In this document: piece by piece, positions 1 through 10,851 of the stretch | How positions within the stretch are numbered: the first letter of the stretch is position 1 | Layout: each line of letters opens with the position of its first letter | Assembly (NCBI GenBank): GCA_009103225.1 | Contig: RHPI01001737.1 | Location: 968,540-1,032,539 of the forward strand | Reading direction: 5' to 3' | DNA: 64,000 bases | DNA from: Chlorokybus atmophyticus | Taxonomy: Eukaryota; Streptophyta; Chlorokybophyceae; Chlorokybales; Chlorokybaceae | Notes under the pieces: generated by a model | Seen by the model: the letters and a program-made list of their open reading frames with translations, nothing else | Databases searched by the model: none | Told to the model about the DNA's origin: nothing | Made by a program: the position numbers and the translations under genes

Positions 1-22
1 GGGGGGGGGGGGGGGGGGGGGG
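1..22. repeat. poly-G run at the window edge
   Basis: The window opens with 22 consecutive G. A homopolymer of this kind may be a real low-complexity tract or an assembly edge; nothing else can be said. Confidence 0.9.
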
Positions 23-1587
23 CTTGTCTGTAATACATCCCCCAGGGAGTGGGGGGGTGTGTAAATGGGGTGGAAGCATTGCATTATCTAGCACTTTGTA
101 TACACTCTAAGGCTAGAACAAAAACTCATGACCGTAGCATTCCCACGACTGTGGGCGCCACCACCGCCGCAGGCTACTGCGCACGCTACTGTGCCGTACT
201 TTGCAACTGCCGCCGCACGGTAGGCGCCGAATACGGCGCCAGGCTACGTTGCGTTTTGTAATTGACGCGACGCAGCGTAACGCTGCGCGTAAATATCCCC
301 CTTGTATAATAGGACCCCACTCTAATTATAAAAGACTAATGGCATTAACAAGAAACGCGCAACAACGTACACCATGTCCGTACCTAGCCACAAACTACAT
401 GCACTGCAGCAAGCACAGGAGGCAGCACAGCAATCAAGCTACTACTGGGGCTCTAACAGGTGCCAGCAGTCGTCCCAGCTAGTGCAACGTCCGCCTCCGC
501 CGTGGGGCGAGTCACCTGCAGTGGCTGCCAGCCCGGAGCCGCCGCCCCCGCCGCCGCCCCCCTGTCTAGCAGGGCCATGGCCTGGGCCCGCTGCAGCGCG
601 CAGGCCACGCACTTTAATACAACACCCACCCACCCCAAAAATAGAGGAAGGGGGAGGGGGGCTTGTTTGTAAGGGGGGGTTGTATTCGATGGAATACGGT
701 AACCAAGCACGACCAAAGCTAGCAGCACGCGAAGGCCAGCACATCACTTGCGCTCGTGTTGCCCTTCATCTAAATGACAAAGACATGTAATCTGCACAGC
801 CCGTTGAACAACTGAAACAGCATGATCAGTCTTACCAAGAGGATAAGCATTGTCATTATCAAACACTCTACCACCATGCATCTTTGTGCGTAGGGTGGCT
901 CGCAGAGGCGCCTAGCTTGTGTTCCTGGTTGATCGTGGTTGGTTGTTAGGCATGGATGATTGTACGCAGTGATCACTTTGCATTCATGTAGTAGTCTTTG
1001 TGCGCCGCACGTTGCTTGCTCCGTCGGTGACTTTTGCTGCATATTGTCTGCCTCACCCACCATTGCATTGCACAGCATACAGCAGCACTTAGTGTAGTGT
1101 GAGGTAGTGGCCCCAGGTGAAATAACAATTTTCCCTGCCTGCTTTGCCTGCCCTGCCTTGCTTGCTGTGCATGTTCTTGTTCTACCGTTGAGCACAGCAT
1201 CTGACTGCTCAGCCTCCTGCACTTGCATAGCATCTAAGGCAAGGCTTGACTTATAGGTGAGCTAGAAGGCCCTGGGAGTGGGTTTTCTAATTTTTTGTGT
1301 GACCATTGCTGCCTTGCTAGCCCTGCCCTACCTTGCTTGCCCAACTGCAGCATGCGTGTTTGAGTGCTCGTTACCATGACAATGGATACCCTATGCCGGC
1401 CACACAGACACAAGCTGCTCCAGTTGATGAGACTATCAGCCTGGCATGCCAACTATCACAGCCGCCCTGTGCTAAGGCAGGGCCACCATACGTGCCTGCT
1501 GCAAGCATTCAGCATACACAACCATGCGCGAATTGACAGATGTCGAGTTGAGTGCATTACGTGTGAAGTATGTTCTGTAACAGCTCT
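23..1587. other. no supported gene; 3' flank of the HemW-like gene
   Basis: I see no recognisable domain. Open frames at 374-790 (+) and 442-747 (-) are proline- or glycine-rich low complexity. Positions 770-1587 lie just downstream of the minus-strand HemW-like stop codon and probably include its 3' UTR. Short imperfect repeats of CCTTGCTTGC type occur around 1140-1345. Confidence 0.6.
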
Positions 1588-4500
1588 TCACATCGCGTTA
1601 TGAGGTTGAAGGCCTTCAGAAAAGGTGCTGAACAGCTGAGCAAGGACCTCATTTGAGAACAACAACCCTTCTGGATCTGTCAACCGAATGCCCTGATGGA
1701 TGCTCAAGTCTTCCTGAGTGTTCCCGTTCTCATCAATGCCCTGTACAAGCTCCTGAGCAGCATAGGACTGCATTACCTGCTTGGCAACCACGCAACAACA
1801 AGCGTCAAGACACATGTGTGCACATGTTGCTCTGCTCTGGATTACTGCGTCTAACCATGCATAGCAGCACCCACAACAATAAGTCAAGCCAAGGGCACCT
1901 GAACGATTGACGCTGCAACATCCTCGCCAAACTCGGCAGCTACATGCGGCAACCAGAGGCCCTGCGTTGAAGCAAATAGACTCCGTCAGTGGAGCAGCAA
2001 GTAGCCACAAGCCACAAGAATGGCATGTTGCTTCCACTCACATCTCGCGTGCGTAAGCGCAGCATCAATGCTTCCAACAGCCTGTCTTCACGGCTTTCTT
2101 CAGGCCAGTCGATCGCCCCCTGTGCAGCCTGCTGAGCCACAATTACATGTTGTAATCATGTAGCACCCAACAACCAACCAGCAGGTGTTGAGCTTGTCAG
2201 TATGCTCACCTCGTACTCAGCCACCCAAGCAGAGTACTCTGCGAGCTTCTTCGGACGCGAATACCGCTGCCGGTTAAAGTAGCTGGCTGCCCCTAACCCA
2301 AACCCGTAGAACGGCACACCTTTCCAGTACACTTGATTGTGTCGCGAACGGCATCCCTCCTTTGCATAATTGCTGACCTGACGATGCATACACCCATGAC
2401 AACCTGGATGCATAGCACAACACATCATACATGAATATGCACATAATGGCAAGTGCTTTCCCCCTCACCTCATAGTGCTCGTAGCCAGCGGCTCGCAGCG
2501 TGTTTGATGCAGCTCTATACATGTCCGCTGCAGCATCATCGGTGGGCAACGGAGTCTCACCGGGCCGGTACCAGCGTCCAAAGGCGGTGCCCTACTGGAG
2601 ACACACTTTGTTGGCTACAAGTTTTGTGTGTGCTTGTCTGTCAACACCACCAGCGCGGGCCTCAGCATGTTGGTACCAGTTCAGCTCTCACCTGCTCAAC
2701 CTGCGTTCCCACAACACATAAGCATATGCACAAAACCAATTATTTTGCAGTCTTATCAATAGCGTAGATTCTGACTGAGTGCACACGCACCTGAAGGTCG
2801 TACACGGATATGTGTGCCGGTTCAGCGGCGATGGCTTGCTGCAAAGACTCCTGCCAGTTGTCAAGGGTCTGTCCGGGCAGGCCAGATATCAGATCCAGAC
2901 TCCAGTTGCGGACGCCTGCCTGTGTATCGCAACATCTGCATTTGCACGTAATCACAGCAACGATTTGGCGTATGCGATGTAATGCTTAACTGCTCACTAC
3001 GCAATATGAGCAGAAATACTCAAACACACCGCTTTGAGTATGGCCAACGCTTGATGCACCTCGCTTGCATCGTGCGAGCGGCCAGCTGCTTTCAACAGTT
3101 CAGGCTGGAACGCCTGATAGCAAAAACAAGCAACATGCTGTCAAGTTGCCGGCAAGTCACTCGCATGCATGTACACATGCATGCACGTGCGTGCGCGCAC
3201 CGTCGCTGTGTTCCTGCACATATGCACGAGCACACGCGACCAGTAGACCGCGACATCGTGGGCGACAACTCACTTACTTGTACGCCAAGACTGACTCGGT
3301 TAATACCGATATTCATGTACTTATCCACCTTCTCTGCGTCAAAGGTGCCAGGATCCATCTCCATTGTTATCTGCCCACAAACACACATACGCAAGTACAC
3401 AGCTTAGTTGCATGGTTAATGCTGACATGATTGATTTGCAACATCCAACATCATGCGCAAAACTTCTTGTTGCCTCACCTCGGCGTCCACAGCAATGCCG
3501 AACTGCTTGCGGATGTACGTCACGAGAGTTTGCATGAGCTGAGGAGGCAGGAGGGAGGGCGTGCCGCCACCGAAGTAAATGGTCTCCAACGGATGCATGC
3601 TGCTGGCGTGCGTGGCAGCCATTTCTCGGCACAACACGTCAACGTAGTTCGCCTGTTTCAACACGAACAATGAAGGTGCAGCGTCTGCTAACTGTGATGT
3701 GTTGCATTGGATGCGCGCCAATAAAGGCTATGAGCACGCGCGCACGCCCATGCCCGCATATACAAATACACAAAGCACACAACTGTACCGTGATGATGTC
3801 TTATAATTGCAGCATAAACAATTGATGTTGAACCCCTCATATCAAATCAGCACTTTGATATTTGTCGTATGCCCTCACAAAGTCACAATGAACGCGAGCA
3901 AGTATCTTGCGACACAGCTGATCGTGACCACTCAAATAGACCAAAATCTGTACTCAAGCTGCAAGAGCTGCATGCATCACTACAATCCAGCAACGCCTGT
4001 CAACATGATCAATCAGGCTGCAATGGTGTTGCAATTGTGGGTGCACGCGCGCGTGCGTGTACGTTCGCATGCAAGTGGCTGCAGGTGGGATTTTGTGGGT
4101 TAATGGACGAGGCAAGCAGCATTGGTAGTTTCAGCACGTAACTTGCAAGTGCAAGCACACGCCCATGTCCGTGTGCACGCTTGTGCGCATGCACGTGCAT
4201 GCGGTGTGAATAAGATTGATGTGCAGTTGCTTCGACTGACCATGCCATTGGCAATTCTTGGCGAGTCGGTGGCATTGCCCACGACAGAGATGGGAAAGTC
4301 GCAGTAGAAGCACCGCCGCCTGCAGAAGGGCAGGTGGAGGTAGGCTGCTCTTGGGGGCGTGGTCGGCGTCGGCGTAGGCGTCGGCAAAGGAGAGAAAATC
4401 TCTAATTGGGCAGCGACAGCTGCAGCTCGCTCCGGCGACAGCCTGGCTGTCGCTGGTGGTTGCGGTCGCCCTGGACGGCGCCTCGGCGCCTGAGCCTGAG

Positions 4501-4636
4501 CAGCAGGAATAAGATGGGGAGGCGGCTTTCTGCCTTCCGTGAGACGCGTCTTGTTGATGACAGCGCCCCGACCACGCCGCGCTGCCGCCGCCGCAACGGC
4601 CGTCGCGGCGCCCACCACCCGCAGCACACGGCCCAT
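1588..4636 (-). CDS. HemW-like radical SAM protein (coproporphyrinogen III oxidase-like family)
   Basis: Eleven exons (4636-4241, 3652-3479, 3370-3278, 3113-3030, 2919-2791, 2700-2692, 2591-2469, 2377-2210, 2131-2042, 1961-1899, 1776-1588) give about 505 residues; every exon length is a multiple of three, so all ten introns are phase 0. Exon 1 has an Arg/Ala/Pro-rich leader of about 95 residues, possibly an organelle transit peptide, then YLHLPFCRRRCFYCDFP: the CX3CX2C iron-sulfur/SAM motif without the fourth Cys typical of true HemN, so HemW-type. Downstream are ETIYFGGGTPSLLPP (SAM-binding GGGTP), EMDPGTFD, NRVSLGVQ, DLISGLPGQT, ISVYDLQVEQ, YEHYEV, HNQVYWKG and PFYGFGLGAASY, in the order known for plant homologues. 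The family is thought to handle heme or act in tetrapyrrole metabolism; the exact role is not shown here. Introns hold CA/CG-rich alternating tracts. Confidence 0.93.
2692..2700 (-). other. 9-nt micro-exon of the HemW-like gene
   Basis: Exon 5 ends in DLQ at a GTGCGT donor (2790-2785) and exon 7 begins with Gly-Thr at 2591. The family expects Val-Glu-Glu/Gln between them. Exactly these three codons (GTTGAGCAG) lie at 2700-2692, flanked by CGCAG upstream and GTGAGA downstream. They restore the conserved reading with both introns in phase 0. A cDNA is needed for proof. Confidence 0.75.
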
Positions 4637-4804
4637 AGCCTAGACCTCCCCTTCCCCCGTCCCAGCCAGAAGGTGACCCAGCGCCTGCGACCCGCCCTCT
4701 AACCTAATAGTTGCCCTCCCTGCACTTATTCTGCTTGGTTTTGCATAATGAAATGCGAGGTTGGGGCAATCCACGCATAAATGTCAACATTTGAGGAACA
4801 CCTA
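4637..4804. promoter_or_regulatory. presumed promoter/5' flank of the HemW-like gene
   Basis: Only about 168 bp separate the HemW start codon from the TA target duplicate of the transposon at 4803-4804. No TATA box or other element can be assigned with confidence; the role is inferred from position only. Confidence 0.35.
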
Positions 4805-4829
4805 GGGTAAGGTGCCCTAACTTCGGACA
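4805..4829 (+). repeat. left terminal inverted repeat of the pogo-like element
   Basis: These 25 bp match the reverse complement of 8549-8573 without a mismatch. The TA dinucleotide of the target duplication lies immediately outside. Confidence 0.93.
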
Positions 4830-5359
4830 CTTTACACTAGTAAGGTCACCGTTAGCTGAGCACTTCACCGTTTTGGTCAATTGATGGCTTAGTTGAAAGC
4901 TAGTGTGATGACCTATCTCTCAAGCTTGTCCTTGTATGTTTAGCCTATCAGTTGCGTCCGTGAGCCTCCGGCAAAGACCAGTCAACAGTGCAGGCGATTT
5001 AAAGTGAAGTGAGCCTAACTTCGGACAGTCTAGTATTGCCTGTATGCTGTAAGACCCAAGAAGGTTGTGGCGGCGGTGAGCGCCTGTTCGTGGCGAGGGT
5101 GTTGTTGTTGTCGTGAGGTTGGATTGTAGGGTTTGTGGCGCATTGGCGGCGCCTTCTACGCACACGTGAGACGGAGGTAAGGCTTGTGCGGTGTGCACAG
5201 AGTTGTGTGAGCAGAGCTGTGCATGCGCATGCGCATGCAGCATGCATACAGCGTGTGAGCATGGCGTGCAAGGGCAGAGGCTTGTCAAGCATATTTGTAT
5301 AAACAAGGTAGATGTTGCGCGCTATCTACAAAAGGGCTAGCTGCATGCACATGCTAGTT

Positions 5360-8003
5360 CTAATACAGGATCTTTGCTAGGCGCAGGCCTCCTCTTCTTT
5401 GAGCAAATGCACGGTGTTTTGTCAGTGTTGCCTTGGACATCGCTGGTCTTGCCGTGGCGGCACAGGTGAGGCCGTCTTCCTCCAGCTCAGCCCATGGTCC
5501 TGCAGTTGCTGGGGTGTCGTCCTCGGTGTCACTGCTAACCACCTTGTTGCGCAGGGTTGCTGCGAGCTTCTTGGCCACCTTCGCCTCCGCCTTCTTGTGC
5601 TGCTTCTCTGCTGCTGCAGCTGCCTTGGCTTCAGCTTTCTGCCTCAGTCTCTCCGCCTTCTCCTGTGCACGGACTTCCTTCTCTTGGGCCTTTGCAGCCT
5701 TCTCTCCTGCTGCCTCTTCCCTCTTCCTCCTGAGATCTGCCTTCCTGGCAATCCTGCGTGCCTCAAGGCGCTCCTTCTCAGCAGCGCGTTCACGCAGATA
5801 TTGGATGATCTCGGGGCTGGTAAGGATGATGGCGGCACGCATGTATGAGGGTCCTCTGGCCTGAGCTCTGAGCTGTCCAGGCAGAACTTCCTCCGTGCCC
5901 AACTCCTCCTCCTCTAGAAAATCAGGTACTTGCGAGTTGTTATTATCGACGTCTTGAGTTTGCTCTTCTTCGTCTCCCTCACGGCCAAACTCTGCTGTGA
6001 ACAGGGCCTCCAGAAGTGCTGGGCTGATGGTGCCTGGCTCTGGCTGGACTTCCATGTCCTCAGGATCATGCAGACGGTCGTCAAAGGCATGCATGTTCAA
6101 CGGCCAAAGACCTGCAAGGTGAGACAAGCATAAGAGCTAGTAGACACTGCAAGGAACCCAAGGCTGCTACTGTGCATGCTTGTGCATAACCTTGCATCAG
6201 CTGGCACTGAGAATGAGACTGTGCATGCATGCTAATTATGATTGCCCAAGGGATTGCATCGCAGGGTTACCTGTCTTGGGGAAGCCAGCTATGATGTTGG
6301 CAGGACTTATGGCCGTCAGGAAAGGGTTGGCAGTCAGTTGGATGAAGATCTTTTTACACATCTTCAAGTTGGGGTTGGAGGCCATGACACGAACATACTG
6401 GTGCTTGTACGCCTGCTTGAAGCTGCGAAAGCAGCTGACGTCGAGTACCTGCAAGGTGACCATGTGTTTGTGAGCTGTGCAATGTGCTGGCAACTTATGA
6501 AAGTGCATGGTCCCGACAGCAGTTGTACAGCAGGCTTTCATACCTGCATGAGATGGGTGAGATGCGGTGGAAAGGTCAAGATGTGCACTCCGTTCTCAGC
6601 AGCTTGTTCCAGCATGTCAAGGTTGAATCTGGAAGAGTGTCCGTTCACAAGTAGAAGGCATGGGTTTTCTGAAGAAGCACCGCCAGGTATGTTGTCCATA
6701 AACAGCTGAAACCATTGCTGGAATATTTCGTGTGTCATGTACGCGTTCTCCTGTGTGTCACACAAGTGCATGTTAGTGCATTGTCACATGTACATGCATA
6801 TGCACATGCACATGGCAGGTACCTGCATAGTAAGGCCACTGCCGGGGGGGCATCTTCTAACCAATCCATGGTCACACGCTTGCCTTTGCAGATGTACAAG
6901 GGGGGGCATGTGAGCACCAGCGGCGTTCACACAAGCCATGATGCTCATATGTTCTCTATTGCCACAGAGTCTGTGGTATGAATTTCTGAAACCACGAGGA
7001 GCCACCATCTTCACAGTCCCCAAGTTGTCTGGTTCTAGCTCTGTCTTATCCGCATTCCAGATGCGTGAGGGGGTGAGTTTCAGGTCCTCCACCAGGCGCT
7101 CATATAGATGGAAGAAAGAGTGCACAGCTCCTGGGGTCGCCCATTGCCAACGGCGGCGGTCTAGACCCTCTGCTACTCTCATGCTGAGGTTGTGACGTGA
7201 CAGGAATAGGCGACACCATTTCTTGCCAGGGATTTTGTTCTCGCCAAACCTCCTCAGCCTCTCCTCCGCTCCCTCCAGAAGTGTTATCACCTGTCAACAC
7301 ATCCAGTGTCGATTGCTGCAATGAATTGATCATCTCTCTATTCAAGACTTACCCTGTGTTGCAGTGCAGCTACGGTGACAGAAGTGGCGTGCCTGCACAT
7401 GTCCGTCACCCAAATAACCAGTTGATCTCCTTCACTTGCAGAGAGGATGGGAATGCGACCAGGCTGGCGTGGGTCATTAAACTTGGCAGGGTTTCTGAAG
7501 TAATCACTCAGAGTGGACTTGGCGACTCCGACATCGTCAGCTGCCTCACGCAAACCTCTCTCGCCAGTCCTGATCAGCTCACAGGCGGCCATCATCTTCT
7601 CAAGAAGAGTTGAGTTGCGGGAGTACATGGCATACTTCAGGCCCTTAGCCTGCACTAGAGAGCGTAGGTCTTGAGCCTTGAGGTTGCGTGTAGCCTTGCC
7701 TTTGCTGGTGCAGTTGGCGTGGGGGGTTGCTTACGCTTGCGCCTGGCTTGAGGGGCGCGGTCCTTTGGGGCCTATACATACATCAGGGTGATGAGAGAAG
7801 CTATGGCAGCACTCGTGGCTGACCCAATCTCTCTAACTGGTCCAGCCAGCCAACAATACCATAGCATAGCATAGCATAGACAGCCTAGCTTGCATGCAAT
7901 GCAATGCACATGTACTTGAGTTGCAACTTACCCCGGAGTTGTTGGTGACATTGCTATCTTGACTGCCGCTCTCAAGACTGCATGCTGCTCGTGTCCGCAC
8001 CAT
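5360..8003 (-). pseudogene. pogo/Tigger-like transposase with DDE_1 domain, frameshifted
   Basis: Six exons (8003-7932, 7771-7353, 7290-6823, 6750-6544, 6448-6271, 6111-5360) would encode about 698 residues. In order: MVRTRAAC start; basic stretch ARRKRK; helix-turn-helix with GVAKSTLSDYF (psq/CENP-B-N type); a second DNA-binding part with KKWCRLFLSRHNLS; catalytic block NADKTEL (first Asp); LLLVNGHSSR, where the second catalytic Asp would be expected but Asn is present; LDVSCFRSFK (third Asp); TGLWPLN; and a 170-residue basic coiled-coil-like tail rich in Ala, Glu, Lys and Arg. Exon 2 needs one extra base at the C6 run (7720-7725) to keep frame; with it the total length becomes a multiple of three. 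It would catalyse cut-and-paste transposition in the nucleus. Confidence 0.83.
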
Positions 8004-8548
8004 GTTTGCAACACCACCCCCACGATAGCACCCTAACACACACACTTGAATGTGGCTTGAAGCACCACACTAGGCCTTATATATAATAGCCCTTGCATGT
8101 TAACTATGTTTACAATGTAACACACCGCCATCAGTTGGCTTCCCTTGTTGCTATCACCATTTTGATATTTCACCTACCGCGTAAGCTTTTTGCACATGCT
8201 ATCTTTATGGCCCATAACTTGGCGGCTGACTGGTCGATTGGGCTGCGCATAGATTCATTGCGAAGGTAATTAGATGATCTACCATATGCAAAAAACCCCA
8301 CCGCCAAATCCCACCTCAGTCCTTATTGGCAATAGTTCAAAGTTAACAATGACCATGCAAACCAGCGCCAAAATTTCAAACTATTTGTATTTTGGCGGGT
8401 CAAAACAGCTCGGATTGGCGTAGAACCAGTAGCAGGCTCACTGTGACCAATCACAACACCTCACCAAATTTCAAGCCAATTGGCCGCCAAATGTAGATTC
8501 TACAGTATATTTTGCACGCCAACAAGGCAACTGTCCGAAGTTAGGGTC

Positions 8549-8573
8549 TGTCCGAAGTTAGGGCACCTTACCC
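8549..8573 (-). repeat. right terminal inverted repeat of the pogo-like element
   Basis: Perfect 25-bp reverse complement of 4805-4829, followed by TA at 8574-8575. A partial direct copy lies directly inside it at 8532-8546. Confidence 0.93.
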
Positions 8574-8575
8574 TA

Positions 8576-9276
8576 CAAGAAGCTGGCAGATGTAAACTGC
8601 ATGAACCAAAAACAAGAAATGTCGAGCAAGGAGTCACAGGATAAAACCAGTCCAGAAGAAGTTTTAGAAGACTAGCAGAGCGTAAAGGAAAAGAAAAGAA
8701 AGAAAGAACCAGAAAACCACACTTATAGCAGACTAGCACTGGAAACCCCTGTCCAGCCACCTTTCGCAACTAACAAGGGTTGCAGCAATGTTTTCCACTC
8801 CGCTTGATAAGTCGGAGGCAAGTGGGCATGGAAGCTGGTCTTGGTGTTGGAATGCCTTCTTGCGACTGTGCGTGCGACCATATAGACCATATATATAGAC
8901 CTTATAGACCATATATAGACCATATAGACCATATAGACCATATGTCCTTGCAAGGCTGGCAGCAGCTTAGCGCAGATTGTGGCAAGCACTTCACACCAGA
9001 ATGTAGTGACTGCGGGATGATGTGGACTGCCCGCAACCTTAGTCTACTATCCGTCAAGACAACACAATTTGCAACCAAAACTGAGGGTGCTCATACAACA
9101 ACTTCAGCCCTAGTACTAGTCCGCAGCCTGGCTTGCGCACCGAAACGCCTCAGGATGGCCTGCCTACAGTTTATTTACAACATAGCAGGTGGACACACTG
9201 ATTACTAAGCATGTTGCAACTACGCCTGACACTGTACAATAGGACAAGTTATCTCACAACGACACTCCTAAGCGGC
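8576..9276. other. intergenic; no gene seen
   Basis: The stretch between the transposon and the phosphatase stop codon has no recognisable domain. It holds the ATAGACC repeat listed separately and probably the 3' UTR of the phosphatase gene near 9150-9276. Confidence 0.6.
8877..8943 (+). repeat. short tandem repeat of CCATATAGA type
   Basis: About seven near-copies of a 9-11-nt unit (GACCATATA, with TATA insertions in some) follow one another. Because the unit contains ATAT, the tract is partly self-complementary. Confidence 0.85.
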
Positions 9277-10851
9277 CTAAGCGGCCTGGACGGCGGGTTG
9301 TGTGGACTGCGCTTGCAACTGTGCAATCTTCTCCTTCAACTGGAACTGTTGCGCAATCAGTGGCCTGACGTCTGACTGGCCCACCAATTTCTCGAGAAAG
9401 GGCAGCAATGACAGCAACTGGGTGTCCTCGCGGTCATCAAACCAGCTCTCAATCGGGATGCCATTGTCCAGTTGGTAGCCGAACGCCTGAGGCGAGTTGT
9501 CAACGATGGCCACTTGCGACAAGTCTCGTCCGAGCACTGTCAGGTCCTTGAGGTAGTTTCCCTCAACAAAGACGCAGGAGTCTCGGAAAATACGGTGGCG
9601 GATGAGAGTCCTGTTTGGGTCGAGGATGTTCAGCAGGCGTTCTGCATACATGCGCTGCGACGCCGTGAACACCACCACTTCAAACAGTTGCGAGACGCGC
9701 TGCATGAACTCATCCAGCCCAGGCCGCCGTCGGACGTAGACGTTATGCTCCTGGTTATTGAAGAAAACAGGAAACGTGAAGTCCGCCTCTTCTGGGTCAT
9801 CCAGCGAGGAGTGCACCAAGGTTTCATCCAGGTCCAAGACAAGTGTCAGTGGTGGAGACCGTCGTGTTTTTTTGGGCAACACCTGTTGTGGGTTGGTCAG
9901 ATGCAGCTCCAGATTGCCACATGCTTTCAACACTCATACCTGAGCATGGGGAGGACTGATGCATTGGGACAACGGGGGCAGGTTGGCAATGAAAATGAAG
10001 GGATCAAACGCGTCTTCTTCAGCATCAGAGTCCTCATCGTCCATGGAGTCGTCTTCGCACTCCAGCGTGTAGGCCACACTATGGGTTGTCTCGTAGGTGC
10101 ACAAAGTATCTACTTTGGAGACAGCGACCATGGCCAGGCTTTGCTCAACTACAGGCTTCGTCTCACTAGAAGAGCGCATGTTGGCCAGCTGCAGTGTTGC
10201 CGACACGTCCATGTCACAAGCATCGCTGCCTGGGTTGTACAACGAATATACAGGGGAAAATATTGTATCCAAGGTTGAAGCTTTATCTGGGTCTTCAAGG
10301 GACATCTGCCCCGAACAACAAGCGGTAAGCACTACTGAGAGGAGAAGACATGGCCTGGCAACCAGGACACCCTTAAGTCAACAGGTACCTGGTGACGAAC
10401 TTCTTCGTCAACTTCGTACATGCTGGCATCCTCCACGACGATGCCAGCGGTGGGCCTAGCTGGCTCAGCTGCATCTGGCACTTGGCGCACCTTCAATTGC
10501 TGGGCAACTTCTACAGGCTGACAGGGTGACCGGCGGGTTGACATTGTTCGCGGCGTCTGTGGCGGTGAAGCCCCTGGCATCAAAAACAACGTCAACACAC
10601 CCATCATCATCGTGATCAGGCCACAGGGCCAAAAATGATAGCGATGGCTTCTAACCGCAGCGCCTCCGAGGCGAAGAGTGGATCATTGATGCAGGGCGAC
10701 CCCTTTCTTTTGGTTGACGCCTTGCTGGCCTGCTGCTGGCTCGCCTCTTGCGCATTGGCATGACACTGGCATCCTCGACGGCCATCTGACTAGAGACATC
10801 CTTGTGCTCTTCAAGGTTTGCTTGAAGTTGCGACGAACGTGTGACCCTCAT
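9277..10851 (-). CDS. FCP/SCP-family protein phosphatase (CTD small phosphatase-like)
   Basis: Four exons (10851-10656, 10573-10389, 10305-9940, 9882-9277) give about 450 residues. The N-terminal half is acidic/basic and disordered-looking, with [13 protein letters not shown] as a possible nuclear localisation signal. The family-specific block [15 protein letters not shown] precedes the catalytic domain. [13 protein letters not shown] contains the DxDxT/V signature: the first Asp is the phospho-acceptor, the second the general acid. [40 protein letters not shown] and IVDNSPQAF follow. The last intron is only 57 nt (9883-9939) and phase 0. Plant and animal relatives dephosphorylate the RNA polymerase II CTD or other nuclear proteins, so a nuclear Ser/Thr phosphatase is likely. 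The intron 1 donor (GTTAGA) is weak, so the first exon boundary is uncertain. Confidence 0.9.

Larger units (their letters stand above)
4805..8573 (-). mobile_element. pogo/Tigger-like DNA transposon (Tc1/mariner superfamily), complete with TIRs and TA duplication
   Basis: The element is 3,769 bp, bounded by TA at 4803-4804 and 8574-8575. Its ends are perfect inverted repeats of 25 bp (4805-4829 and 8549-8573) beginning GGGTAAGGTGCC. The inner half, CCTAACTTCGGACA, recurs as subterminal copies: CCTAACTTCGGACAGTC near 5012 and a second TGTCCGAAGTTAGGG at 8532-8546 next to the right TIR. A TA duplication plus a CENP-B-like transposase with a DDE_1 domain is the Tc1/mariner-pogo signature. The single transposase gene runs on the minus strand and carries two defects, so this copy is probably no longer autonomous. 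Confidence 0.9.

Noticed and set aside
374-790. Proline-rich 138-codon plus-strand ORF and Gly-rich minus-strand mirror
   Set aside because: Low-complexity GC-rich sequence, no motif, no neighbouring exons.
5399-5864. Plus-strand ORFs rich in Leu/Cys/Ser or Ala/Ser
   Set aside because: Antisense shadows of the basic coiled-coil tail of the transposase.
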